From Linepithema humile (taxonomy: Eukaryota > Arthropoda > Insecta > Hymenoptera > Formicidae), in contig NC_090128.1 of assembly GCF_040581485.1 (NCBI RefSeq), forward strand, positions 41,012,931-41,076,930: a DNA stretch of 64,000 nt, in the 5' to 3' direction. Shown here in pieces: positions 17,968 through 30,880 of this stretch (position 1 is its first letter; each line of letters starts with the position of its first letter). A program made the position numbers and the translations under genes. The notes under the pieces are model-generated. The model had not been told where the DNA came from and made no database searches. It saw only the letters and a program-made list of their open reading frames with translations.

Positions 17968-19587
17968 CCCGCTTGGCTCCGTTCCGAGCCGTCTGCTTTT
18001 CTTCGTTCCTCCATCAGCGAAGTGTTCATAAAAGAAAACAAGAAAAAACAGAAATACGTTGTTTTGTCTAGATAGTTCGGTAATACAGAAGAGGAAAAAT
18101 TTTGACAACGTAAAACTTATATTTTTCATTGGCGACTAGCACAAACCGCTTTCTCTTCCGTAAACGAACTTCGCTGGAATTGTACAAATCGCAAACGAAA
18201 GCCACTAGTATCAGCTGTTAACAGTGTAATTAATATTTCGTTGATTTTTCAACACTAAATTTCTTAATTTTACATATTATTAAGTGTAAAAATTTAGCAT
18301 TATAATCTATATAATCATTTACTTCAATAGTTTTTCTATTAAAAAAAAAGAAGATATTCTATTCTAGAATTGTCGTGCATTCTTTAATTGTCGATTCAGT
18401 ATCTATATTTAAATCGAAACTTGGAAAAATTACGAATCTGTTGCATTAATTGCAAGTTTCTGTTTAAAAAATTAAAAGATTTTTTGTTCGCTAACACCTT
18501 AAAATGATTAGTACGTAATTTTTATATATATCTTTAATGGGATTTGTGGTCATACAGTGTGACCAACTAAACACGCCAGGCGGCAAAAGCATTAAATTAA
18601 GCGAAATCCTATTAGAAAGGATACCATAAAATGGCGTAATCGCTTGAACACGCACGAAGTTAAAACATTAATGTTGCGAAATTACATCGTCAACCTTCGC
18701 AGGCAATGTAATAACAAATATTTTACTATCCTTTCCACCGTGAATAAATAAGGTGCAGGAAGTAAATAATAGAATGAGTTATATGCAATAACTTGTTTAT
18801 GGATAAAATATTAGTAATACCTGTGTGAAATTTTATTTTATTTTACTCTCATGTGATAAAGATCTAAAGAAAAAATTATATTACGCGCCATATGTTGTGC
18901 GGATTCTCATCGATATTATCAAAACTGATTAACAACTATTTAGTGTCTAATAACGAAATAAATATTAAGTATTATACTACTTAAATATGTTTATTTGTTA
19001 GATTCTGCAGTTTTTAAATAATAATGCGTTTATACGCGGTGAGAGTAGGTAAGACAACACAACGTTCTGCCAACGTTCTGCATTTTCCATAGTTTACCGG
19101 TATGAGTTTTATAAAACAATCCTGACTTGCTTCCTTGATGTTTTAAAACTTGCCAATATGTGCAACCATTTCTTGTAATATTTTAATATAAAATCGATAT
19201 TGATATATCCAGACTATTCCATTATTGATTGACTATCGCAAAGTCTCAAACATAAAAGCTAATTATGCTGAATTAAAAAAAGTAAGTTTTTCTTCCAAAT
19301 TCTTTGTGCCTAAATTCTCAATATAAAATTTTCATTGGAGATATAAGCGGGAAATAACACTTTACTATTTGTGCAATTTTAACATTTCTGAAATCGTAAT
19401 GTTCCTTTATTCTCCAATCGTTATACAGAAATTACTAAATCATCAACGGTTGTATTAATTCTTAATCCTGATAAATTTGACATTATATTATTGTATAAGT
19501 TGCATGAAGCTTATATATAATTAATAAAGTAGGAATGCGCGAAAATGCGCGATTTTAAGAATGTTATTAACAAAAACACTCCGTTTA

Positions 19588-20330
19588 AGCTCTCTTAAGC
19601 TGGCAGAATCAAATCAGCAAAATCGAATGCGAAATAGTGGATTATTTATTTTGTACTATTTTGTACCACCAAAACTAATTTCGTACTCCGTACAAATTTA
19701 AGAAAAAATCGTGGCGCTGCTAACTTAATATAAAGCTAGCAAAACCAAAAAATAAAAAGAAAACAAAGCAGATACAGTTAATGCTGAATTTGTGCTAATT
19801 TGTATCACCCAAAACAAACCAAAATACTTCTATTATCCTCTTAAAACAATTCCCATTTCAACTAGCTTCAAGAACAAGACCTTTCTCCATCGATTTCTTA
19901 TTAAATTAAATCAGTAGAATTATATAAAATTTATTGCATTATTTATTATTCATCTTGTACCACCAGAAATAATTTATTAGTTTACTTTTTAGACAAATAA
20001 AAGTTTTAATTCATAATTGAAACATAAAACATCATTAAACATTAAATCATAAAATATTATTAATCATTAAACATTGAGTACAAGCATTTTTTGAGTGGCA
20101 CAAATTAATACAAATTCAGTACTGATTGAATCTATTTTTATTTTTCATTTTTTAATTGTTTTTATTCTGCTAATTTCATATTCAATTAGTAGAACCACAA
20201 TTTTTTCGTAAATGACACGAGATATAAAATTATTTTTAATGATACAAAATAGTATAAAATAAATACTAAATAATCCACTAGATCGCATTCGATTTTGCTG
20301 ATTTGATCCTGTCAGCTTAAAAGGGCTCTC
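19588..20330. mobile_element. long near-palindromic foldback element
   Basis: About 745 bp whose two halves are inverted copies. The left end carries TTAAGCTGGCAGAATCAAAT and the right end the inverse of TTAAGCTGACAGGATCAAAT. Matching continues inward through a GTGGATTATTTA block, a GTGG(C/T)(G/T)CT block and a CTGAATTTGTGCTAATTTGT block near 19790 and its inverse near 20120. Arms have diverged moderately, so the insertion is old. No ORF is present. The exact ends and any target duplication are not clear. It could be a foldback transposon or a head-to-head pair of shorter repeats. Confidence 0.7.
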
Positions 20331-20733
20331 TATTTATGTAAATACAGGTATTAGAAATGTTACGAATATTGTATTTTCCCTGAAAAAAACTCGATTTCAA
20401 ATAACAAGTAATCTATCGGTAATAAAATTTAAAAATATGCAAAAAATAGAACACTTTATATATCTATACATGATACACGATACATTAAAAGTATCAAAAG
20501 AAAACGCTGTCGGAAGGTGAAGCTATTAATAATCGGCACGAAAGGAAGCCAAAATCTGCAAGTTAGTTGATTGAAATTTCAAGTGACATTCGCGGCTACA
20601 TAAAGCGACACGATCGCACGATCAAAAAATTATATGCAATTTACTGAGTGGCAAGCGTATCATATTCGTATTAATGAAGAATTAATGAGTCGAGCGATGC
20701 AGCGACAACACCGTGCTTTGAATAATATACTTA

Positions 20734-21635
20734 TTAGGTCCTTGAATAAGTTCTCGCTGTTTCTTAAAAGATGGCGTAGCGGCACTCTGTGCATGGAATT
20801 TCGTACGGAAACGCATCAGCTAAGTAGTACTATATGTAACCTCAAATTCTAGTAGATACAGTTTACCACAGTGTCAACCACGTGTTTAATTACCTATTGC
20901 GAAAATGTCTACTTTTGTGCCAAATAAAGTGTTTTTGCGGGGAATTTTATTGCACTGCATTATTCAAAAGAAATCTGCAGCTGAAGCACACAGAATTCTT
21001 GTTGAAACATATGGTGACAATGCTCTGTCGAATACGACATGCAGAGACTGGTTTAGGCGCTTTAAAAATAATGACTTTGACCTTGAAGATAAAGAACGTT
21101 CTGGAGCACCGATAAAGTTTGAAGACGAAGAATTGGAGGCATTGCTTGATCTAGATCCATGTCAGACGCTAGTAGAGCTCGGGAAAACATTGCAAGTAGA
21201 TGCGTCAACAGTTTCAAAACGTTTAAAAGCGTTAGGAATGATCCAAAAGTCATTTTGTTACATGACAATGCTCGGCCACATGTGGCAAAACCAGTCAAAA
21301 CTTACCTGGAAACGCTTCAATGGGAAGTTCTACCTCACCCGCCGTATTCACCGGACATAGCCCCCTCGGATTACCACTTGTTTCGGTCGATGGCGCATGG
21401 TTTGAGCGAGCAGCGCTTCCATTCTTTCGAAGAAACCGAAAAATGGGTCGATTCATGGATTGCGTCAAAAGATGAATCGTTTTTTAGACGGGGGATTCAA
21501 TTACTGCCAGAAAGATGGGAGAAAGTGGTCTCTAATGATGGACAATACTTTGAGTAAAGTTATTGTAAGCCTTATATTTTAAATTAATGTTTTTTTTTAA
21601 CAAAAAAAACAGCGAGAACTTATTCAAGGTCCTAA
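20734..21635 (+). mobile_element. mariner-family transposon, internally deleted
   Basis: A 902-bp element bounded by inverted repeats TTAGG(T/A)CCTTGAATAAGTTC continuing to TCTCGCTGTTT (about 29 bp, one mismatch), with TA directly outside each end (20732-20733 and 21636-21637), the target duplication of Tc1/mariner elements. Intact mariners are about 1.3 kb, so roughly 400 bp are missing. It carries the broken transposase at 20905-21557. Confidence 0.92.
20905..21557 (+). pseudogene. mariner transposase, central deletion
   Basis: The 5' part from ATG 20905 encodes the mariner N-terminal DNA-binding region (start MSTFVPNK, then TTCRDWFRRF and a second helix-turn-helix ending KALGMIQK). At about 21243 the frame jumps. 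The 3' part to 21557 encodes the C-terminal catalytic region with HDNARPH (second catalytic Asp) and YSPDIAPSDYHLF (third Asp, the DD34D type), ending in a TAA after the GQYFE residues. The segment with the first catalytic Asp (normally in a TGDEKW-like motif) is gone, so no active enzyme can be made. The junction sits at a short CCAAAAG-like stretch, suggesting a microhomology deletion. Confidence 0.92.
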
Positions 21636-21776
21636 TACTTAGTCGGAAGTCGTCAAGAGTAGGAAGGCGGTAATCGGTCGCGCGCAGAAAATAATATCGC
21701 GAGCTTGACGTACGTTCATGCGATGTGTATATAAGAGTTGTATGTGTATGTGTAGAGGGAGGGGAAGAAGGGAAGG

Positions 21777-21779
<3 letters not shown>

Positions 21780-21815
<36 letters not shown>
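21780..21815. repeat. (GA)18 microsatellite
   Basis: A pure GA dinucleotide run directly after a G-rich purine tract, giving Ser-Leu or Arg-Glu artefact ORFs on both strands. Confidence 0.95.
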
Positions 21816-21816
<1 letters not shown>

Positions 21817-24013
21817 TTGCGTGTTGAGAGCGTAAACCCAAATTCCGTGCAACTACCGCGGCAAGCATTTCGGGTGCTTTCCCTCATCCGGTAGCGAAAT
21901 TGTAGAAATACTCTCACATAGGATGCACATTTCCGTGGTCATATTCAAGCGCATCAATTTTATCTTTCTGCTTTCACAGAAATGAATAGGAGTTTAATGA
22001 TAGTCCATCGCATAACAAATTTCTTTAATAAAGTTCTTGATGGAATTACGAGTTTAAAGCGCTGGCCTTCATCCCGCAGACAATTTGCGCCTTTGCGCTT
22101 TGAAACACTGAACAGATTTTTATTCACACGTTTACTTCTATTCACTGACGAATTTCTGTTTTTCAATTGACTGACAAAAAACCTCCCGTCCCATTATTTG
22201 AACCCAGACAAAGATGAAAAAAAAATAGCATTCAAAGCATTTAAAAAGCATTCTCGAGTTGAGCATACACGTAATCTTTATTATACTCGTTAAATTATTC
22301 ACAAGACTAAGAGCGCAAACACATTTATCGTCATCGATCGATTCAGTTAGAATCAATATAGCGAACAGCTTTTTTTTGCAATATCATAAATAACAAATTT
22401 TATCGACTAGTAATATACTTTTTTACCGTATTGTGAAGATTAAAAACCACTCGAGCCTCCACTCGACCTCCTTTGTAAACATCAGTAGCGATGTCGAGAG
22501 TTAAATCAAAATTGAAATTGCTGAACGAATCCAAACGATTACAGCCTCAGACGTTAGTCGTCATAGCTATTTAAAATACATCCGAAATAGGCGCGTGCTG
22601 CAGAACGTCTTCTTGAGATACTTCGTAGTACTATGTTTCAACATTATTACGAATTCAACGGAATGTCATGAAGCGCAAAGTACACGGAACGATACTCGGT
22701 ACCATTAGGCAGCCTCGTGTGTTAGTCGAAAGGTCGGTAACTTCGATTCGATGTATGCGTGTGCACATGCAAGCACGATGCATACGCATACATCTACAAT
22801 CTCGTAACCAATTCGCCAATGAAAGAATATAATTCAGCTTTGAAAGTAACAATGGAAACTTGCATGTTACGCCGCGCCATAGATGCGCAAGATCGGTTGT
22901 TGCATCCTTCATTATGATTGGTCTTTATCCAAACTTCGTGAACAGATACCGTCTAATTAGCCATTGTTGCAGCTGGCATCGCGCGCTAATGAGATTTCAT
23001 AGTTTGTACAGCAGAAATTAAACTCTTCTCTTTATCATGAAATCTTAACCTTGATTATCTTTTCAACAAAATCGTGAAAATGTGCCGTCATTTACGATAA
23101 TCTAGAAATAACACACTATACGGAAGAAACATAGAGAATTCGATATGATATCTTCTGATATCCGTTCTCAGAGCGTAAATAAATATTTATATAGAGCTTA
23201 CATCACTGCATTTTTATAAAAATATATGAAATAAAAATGTAATATATCGATTTTCTGAGATATCTTCTGTTTCGTTCACCGCGCGTAATTATTTAAAGCA
23301 ACATTTAAAGCACAATTTATAACTTGACCATTTTTATTTTAAATAAAAATAATATCAAGTAAGATTGCATAAATATCAAAATCTAGACAAAAGTAAAAAA
23401 ACATATTTCGTCTGAGAATAATTATAATCAATTCCATATATGATAGTCCAATCAATTATTTCAGGAAAGGCATGTTAATTATTCTCTTCTACAAGAATAA
23501 GCACAGCAACAATAGTCTTTCCCTTTAAACATGCATGCTCTTCGCGCAATGACAAATTAAATATTAAAAAATCGTCCTCAATAATTGCTAAAGAGTCACA
23601 CGGAGAAATCGAAACGAGCGATAAGAGTGCAACGGCTGATCGTAGGACCTATGCACACGACGGAAGTTTAGAAAGTCGTAGCGAGTCGTGCGCGCGCCTG
23701 TGTGCACCCTCACGCATACGGCCGACCGGCTACTCAACACGATCCAAACCGGTTTCGAGCTCCTCGCCGGAGGGGCCCCGTGACTCGAACGTAACGACGC
23801 GTGTTCGAGAACGATAAGCTGGTGGTCACGGCGTGGCTGCTCTCGCGACGCAAGAAAACTTCATAAACCATAGGAAATGAGTACTCGCCGTGCTGTATTC
23901 GTTAACCGAGTGTCTTCATTCATTAAATCTCTGGGTACATTGGTTGTAAAAAGCATTGCTACAGTTATTGACATTTAGAGGATAAAAGTAAATGTCTCTA
24001 TATTTGTCGCATA
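21816..24013. other. intergenic, no gene seen; CpG-rich block at 23.6-23.9 kb
   Basis: AT-rich DNA with a CpG-rich block at about 23600-23880 that contains a GGGGCCCC stretch. No frame of coding character and no splice chain found. The block may be a promoter or non-coding exon. Confidence 0.5.
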
Positions 24014-24110
24014 TACACGATGTCCCAAAATATCCTATGAATAATATATTCCCGTGGAACTCCTTGGTAAATTTACAGTCGATTTTTCTTTAACGAAAAT
24101 ATCGACTCGC
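24014..24110 (+). repeat. interspersed repeat end, TACAGGGTGT-related
   Basis: Begins TACACGATGTCCCAAAATAT and carries CGATTTTTCTTTAACGAAAA followed by ATCGACTCG, matching the copies at 2937 and 30764 in order and spacing. Only this end is recognisable. Confidence 0.5.
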
Positions 24111-27100
24111 TAATCGGTTTGTTTATCCGCAAGCTATTGAAGAGCACTTTCAGAGGTGCAAAAAATAAACAAAAATATTGTACGTATAGGGAAAGTGGTA
24201 GCTTTAATAAAATTTTAATATTAATGGATTATTTAATTTTTTTTAAATACGTTTCAAAACAACTTCGCTCTCTAAATTATTTAAAAATCATTTCTTGTAA
24301 CACGGCAATCGTACTATTTATCTTGCGATAACAGAATCACATAATATTTTGAATTCCTGCGAAAAAATATTATCTGCGTCAAAATCACCATCGCTCGACG
24401 TGAAAAACGTCGCTAAACGTCAGCTTCTTCCAACTTGACTTTTATCGTGCACTGCACACTCGAACCGCGCGTAAAAGCCTACGTCACCTGAGTCGAACTT
24501 TTGTTGGGTAAATTGCTCGTGTCGGAACAACGATCGAGATCGACGGACGCAATGGTAGAAAAAAAGCGAAGAAAAACGAAAAACGACACTCGAAATAGAA
24601 AAAGCGGAAATGTACGGGCACGCGTAGGCACTATATTGAGGCATCGTTGTTGCATGCGTATTTATTTATGGCAAAGGGTACCGGTCACAATGCGACAACG
24701 AGAATAAACGAAAAACGTCCGTTGCTTCGTACCTGGCGTCGTGTCGAGCAGCGTCCCGCCGCACGCCGTTGCCTAACGCTCCTAGCATTCCTAATTGCGA
24801 GAGACAACAGTCCCGTGTTCAGAATCTTAACGGTGCATCGACAGGCTATTGGATATATTCCTTTTAGCTGCCATTTCTGTTATATTTTCCACACGTAGAA
24901 TAAAATGTGTATAAGGTCAACGTACTGCTTATAAATAGCTTTAGTGCCACTTTATCAGTTTTAGCCACTTGCGTATATTAAGATTTCCTTGCAAGATGTA
25001 CAGTTATGCATAGCGATATCGCAAACAATTTTTTAGTTAGAGAATATTTTGTTTTTCTTTTTGTTAAAATTTAAATCTGTTTTCTTTGTGAGGTGTTAAA
25101 AGTAAAGATAGCCAAAATAAATATTTATTTAAAAAATTCAGTCTGAAGTAATTTATAACGCATATGAAAACAACATTTGAAGTTAATAGGAAAAAATCTG
25201 TGCTGCAAATGACCAAAACTGCTTGACCTGGAATTTGCGGAGAGAGAAAAGAAAGACAGAGAAAAATTACAAGAGAATAGAGAAACGGTAGCTAAGAGGA
25301 ACAGACTCATTATCTGAAGTCTAATGTTATGAAGAGTTATGAGTTAAAAGTTATAAAACTTACATTATGCTTAAATTTTGAGCAGACGCACAATATGCTT
25401 GGAACACGCTCCAATTAAAACAGAAAATTAAGCAGCATAACGTATTCATACAATATTCTCGATATTTCTATAGAACTCACGTGACAAAATCATAATTCTT
25501 CAAAAAAAAGAAAAGAACTTTACATAATGTTATATGTTTTAACATGACTGAATGCAAGTTATGTCACAACTCGAAACTTTGACTTAGCAATAAATTCTTT
25601 GAAAGAAATTAAAAATAAATTATAAAGCAATAAAAATTAATTTGTTTAGTAAAGTACCAAAAAAGGATATGTTTAAGTTATTTCAACCTACAACTTTTAA
25701 TATTATCCACTTCATTTTCGATCGTTTATAACTCGAAAATTTTATCGTTTTTTAATACTGTTTACATTTTCCTTTGGCAATATATATCATTAATATAAAA
25801 ATAATTAAATATCAACAATGTCACAAAACGTAAAGGCAAAAGGTACTAAAACACAAGCACAGGAGGTTTCATATTAAACAACGGCAATACTAACTCATTC
25901 TATATATAGATGAGCTCTGTATAACTTGACACGTACACCGGATGCATGATTTAAGACGAGCTGTAAGCTCAGGTTAAATTTGAATGTCGGAGTAGAATTA
26001 CGAGAGAATAAAACGCAACTAGCGCGACAAACCTTGCTTAAAACCGTCCGGCAATCCTAGATTTATTCGCGTCGAATACACTTTCTACTCTTCTGCATTC
26101 CTTCCCGCACTTTAGCAAAGTTGCGCACCATGTTTATTTTTGTGTTGGAACTAATTTTATCTCTCGAGAGAAAAATAATTTCAGAACATGTTTTATATTA
26201 AGCAGGACAAACAAAAAATAAAATTTTGTATTTTTGATGATCCAAATTATTATTATATCTAATTAGTTTTCGAATACTACAAGTCACAACAATCTTACAC
26301 GTGGGAATTAAATTACATATCGTATATGATACGTAGGGAGAGCACAGAGTGCAGAAAGTGTACATCGCGCAAATATAAACAAGCATCGCTGGCTGTCGCA
26401 CGGTGTTCGTTCCGGTCGAAGTGAATCTCGTGATATCGCGGGAAAATCGACGAGCAAGCTGTCGGACAATGGAGAAGAGACTTACCAAGAAGACAGTCGG
26501 CCGGTCCCAAGCGCGCGTCGAGTTACGACGAGTATCCACGCTGTAAAACGATCGTCCGTCCACGATAGTCCCAGAAGAAATGCTCTTTCCGAGCCGATGG
26601 GCCGCGTACAATGGCTCCGACGCAGCGGACAGTCCTGTCGTGCAACGTAAGAGACCGTCGAAAAAAATTGGAAATAGGGAGAGAGAAAGTAAACTGATGG
26701 TTGGCACAATAAAGTATAACACTAAACACCACTTTTTTCAACCGAACCGCGTCACCCGATAACGTTCGAGAACGTCACCTGCCGCGTTCGTTGTTTCACA
26801 ATCCAGCACGGCGCTATTGATAATCCACGCGCACTTCGCGAAATAAAAGATAAAAAGAAAAGAAAAATCAAGTCTCGCGTCACGCGCGTAAAGTCTCCGA
26901 CCGCGGCACGAAAAACACGTACAGGACGGAACGGAACGACACGCGCATTACTCGCCGCTCGAGTCGCAACTGCCGCCAGTGGCGGTTCTGTACCCTTCCT
27001 CGTCCTCCCCTCTCCACAATACGCCCGCGCCACTGCGCGGTCGAGTGAGTGCATTCGTGTCTCCCCCCTCCTCCCTAATGCCGCGTCGTGCCATGTTACG

Positions 27101-30100
27101 CCGCTCCGCTCCGACTTGCTCGCCGACCATTCTTCGGCCCCTTCTTCGGCCTTCGACGGTTATTCCTCAGCACTCACGCGGAGCTATGCTCATTCTCGAT
27201 CAAAGACCCTGCGAGAATCTCGTGAATTAGCCCTGTGAAATGAAGAATTGCGGTGTAAGAAACGGAAGTCGATTTGAAATCAAGTAAATATTATCCGTTC
27301 GCAAGGTGCGCTGACATTACTCGAGAGAGATGTGTCAACGCCTCGGCTAATTAATTCAAATTAACACGATGTTACATTAAAAACATTTTTTAATTATTTC
27401 TAAATACGGACAATGTAAAGCTTGTAAAATTTGTAAAAAATCTAAAAATTACAAAGCCTAGAAAGAGTGTCAAAACTGCATAACGTATAAAGAATGTAAA
27501 GAATATAAAAAAATAGTTTAAAAGTTTAAAGAGTATCAAGAGTGTAATAGAGAATGTAAGCTTTGTAAACATTGTAAATAATGAGAACACTGAGCAAACA
27601 ACAAAATAAAATATTGTAAACATTATTAAAATATAAATAATTAAGAAATAAGATGAATTCACTTGTACATGACTTAAATAATCAATAAAAATTAATTAAT
27701 ATTATTGTTAATAATTAAATTTCTAATCTTGTCAAGTTTCATGCTTCAAAAAAAATTTTAATATATTATTATTCTAATTATCAAGTTTCAATTACGTGAC
27801 GTAAAGTCACGTAAAGTCACGAACTGTCTTAAAGTTGCAAAAAAATGTGAAATTTTCCATCACCTGCGGTAATCTTCCAACGAATAAAATTATCAAAGAA
27901 TTATAAAAAAGAATCTTAGAATTCTCTTCAAAGCTTCTTTTATATTTAATATAAATGAAAAAGTAGGTCGACTCCTTATGGTAAATGAAACAAGTTACTT
28001 CAAAAGACACAGAAATGCGAACTCGATTGGATGATATTTTATGGTTTGCTGTATATATTTTTTCTTCTAATCATATTTTAATTTAACCAAGAAAAATTCT
28101 ACACAAGGCATTAGGATCTAACGTAAATATGTTTGCTTTATACCGCGACTTGATTAGTCATCATTAAAAAAAAATTGATGCTTCTCTTCTTTCATTTTTA
28201 TAAAAAGCAACTAATTGTATAAAGAAAACTAATTATTCACGTATAAAATGAAAACATAAAAAATGACTATTATATGCAAAATAAACGAATTTTTTCTTTA
28301 AACATATAAAATAGAAAATTAAGTGAAAAAGATAAGAATATCTAAAAGTATCAATATCTAAATATAAATTATATAAATAGCAAAAAATATAAAAAGCCAA
28401 ATATATATATATATATGATATTATTACGATATGATATTATATTATATATATTATGATATTTTGTTTTACAAAAAGTGCACAAATATCTTTTGATTGACAC
28501 TTACTTGATGTGTGTATAATATATTTAAAAGAATAGATTTAAAAATATCTAGAACATTTCTATATTATTCTATAATATTTATCCGTTGTTATTCCGATAA
28601 GCGCGTATGCAATCTTTTAAATACACTTGTGGTCCAAAATTTTATTTCTCTATATAAAATAAAATGATTAAATAAAATAATTAAATAATTAAAATAATGA
28701 AAAGATAATACACAATATTATCTCTAAAGCTTTTAATTTTTTCATTGCAAAATTATATCAGATTATTATATAGAAGAGGAAAATCATATGAATCTTACGT
28801 ACTGAATTTAATTAACTTTTTTGCACATACCAATTCATGCGTGTTCGATAAAATAGACTGGTCGAAAGCTCTCTTTTTTAGTCTTTTATTAAAAGCTAGC
28901 TATATAATTTAATCCATATATATTCTATGCTTCCAGCGAAAATAAATTTGATAATAATTGATTAAGATTTGCAGCTAATTATTGCTGCACGAATCAAATA
29001 GTGTTAATTTATTTCAATTATACTGCAATAATAAATTGCGCATAAATTTTTATGTTGTAACCCAATACGACTGTCAGTTGTTATGAAATGTTAATCACAA
29101 TGAATCTTTAATATGAAAAATAAAATTAGCAATTTTTTTCTGAATCTTAAAACTCATATCTGTTATAAATATAGCAAAAACTCACATCTATTATAAATAT
29201 AGTATTATTATCGTTATTATTATTATCATTATATTAGCTGTGTCAACGAAAGCTCCATATCGTTAACCGATAATAATATGCTGTTCAGCACCAATGATTT
29301 TCGCTCGCGAAATTTTCGATACATATCCCGGTACGTTAAAAGAGCGATGTGTAATAGAATTAATCGAAGAACGGTACAATAATGTAATTAATTAAAATTA
29401 ACCGTCCATTTATAGCAAAGAGTAATTGGGCATACCCATATTGTTATCATGTAATTCAAGCAATTTGGCCGAATAAATCAAACATTTAATACCAGCCGCG
29501 CTCTTGATAGCATCGTAATCCTTGATACCGTATTAAAAACACGACACATTACGCGACAGCGCGTATACGCGAATGAATACGCGTACCAAGTATGTGTTAG
29601 AGCGTATGTTACACAAGAGTGAGTTCCTCGTTAATTTGTAATTCGAGACGAACGCACTTCGATCTGCGTCATTTGCGTATGTCGGTGAAGCATTGTGACT
29701 GCTTTGGATCGCACCCAACTAGCGCAAACGCGCGAGCTCGGTTTTGCGTCCTGGCTACTATAAAAGAGACCTCATGAGCGATTATTTGAATTGCATCGAC
29801 TTAAAAGCTAATTCTGCCAATATGTCAATTACGATGGTTGATTGAATTATTTATAGCTGTGAACATTATCGTTAATATCATCAAATGTGAAAAAAAACGG
29901 AGGCTAAATACACAAGCGACAGTTAATCAAGCATAAGAGCGACGAGAAATTATCTTATCGAGCGTGACTGAAATAACTTTTTAGATTTTTGCGCGAATGA
30001 AACTTTTACCTGGATCCCTTAATTCCGCTTTCGCGATAAACGTTCATTCGAGGGACAGAATGGATCGGTCACGTGTGTAACGCGTGCACGTACAACGTTA

Positions 30101-30763
30101 AACGACATAACGCAGTTATGCGCGCATACGCTCTCTTTCGCCGCGAGTTATTTCAAGCTGTAATAGGTACCTGTACGTGTGTGCACCGCTACAGCATACG
30201 ATCGTAAGTACGTATACACAGGGGACCGAGACTGGACAATGAGCGGCAGCATGTGACAAAGAGCAAGCGCGAGACTGTATGTCGTTGCAGACTGCGCGAC
30301 GCTGTGTGGATGCGGGCGTGGCACGGCGTGCAGTGCAAAATTGGCCGAATCTGGAAGGGAAAAAATATACCGTCATTGATATAAATGCTTAATCCTATAG
30401 GAAATGCGACAAAATAAAAAAGCAAAGTGAGATTGAGTAAAAGAGATTTGATTCCGAAATAGCTTCGCTGAATATTCCATAAACAACATAATATCTTTAG
30501 AAACCGTAATCTATATTTGCATCACCCCAGGCTGCCTGTTCATCGGACCGCGATAAATCACAATTTTCCGTGATCATCGTGCTATTATGTGTTATTGATT
30601 GTAGGTTAATAGCATTGGAAAAATTACGCATACAATCAAATGCTTATGCCCAATTACCGGCGGCAAGTTTCGGTTTATTGTAGCGGGGAAAGTGATGCGC
30701 GATGAGAGAAGCAACTATCGTATAATGCGCAATCAAAGTTTGCGACTTCGTATTTAATATGTA
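24111..30763. other. gene-poor region with CpG-rich blocks
   Basis: CpG-rich blocks at about 24420-24900, 26300-27250 and 29980-30330 alternate with very AT-rich DNA, including a TATATA run near 28400. The 26.3-27.25 kb block is the largest and has overlapping ORFs on both strands, typical of GC-rich non-coding DNA. No protein family recognised; a promoter or 5' untranslated exon there is possible. Confidence 0.5.
29759..29766 (+). promoter_or_regulatory. possible TATA box
   Basis: TATAAAAG sits just after a GC-richer stretch (29700-29755). A start site would fall near 29790. No downstream coding exon was identified, so this is only a motif match. Confidence 0.2.
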
Positions 30764-30880
30764 TACAGAGTGTCCCATGAATTAACAGCAGGTTCTTCAA
30801 TCATTTTTGAATCGGTTTTTCCTTATCGAGAATTTCGCTCGAGGCCATTATTTTTATCATTTTTTTCAAAACTAAATCTT
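30764..30880 (+). repeat. interspersed repeat end, TACAGGGTGT-related
   Basis: Begins TACAGAGTGTCCCATGAATT and contains ATCGGTTTTTCCTTATCGAG followed by AATTTCGCTCGAGG, matching the layout of the copies at 2937 and 24014. Confidence 0.5.

Larger units (their letters stand above)
11201..19587. other. gene-poor region with CpG-rich blocks
   Basis: CpG-rich blocks lie at about 11470-12500 and 13480-14340. Overlapping ORFs on both strands there are rich in Arg and mutually exclusive, which is what CpG-rich non-coding DNA gives. The rest is AT-rich. I could not chain exons with splice sites and saw no protein family. These blocks may be promoters or non-coding first exons. Confidence 0.5.

Noticed and set aside
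26198..27230. Overlapping ORFs up to 174 codons in the 26-27 kb CpG-rich block
   Set aside because: Mutually overlapping, no domain and no splice chain; more likely a promoter or untranslated exon.
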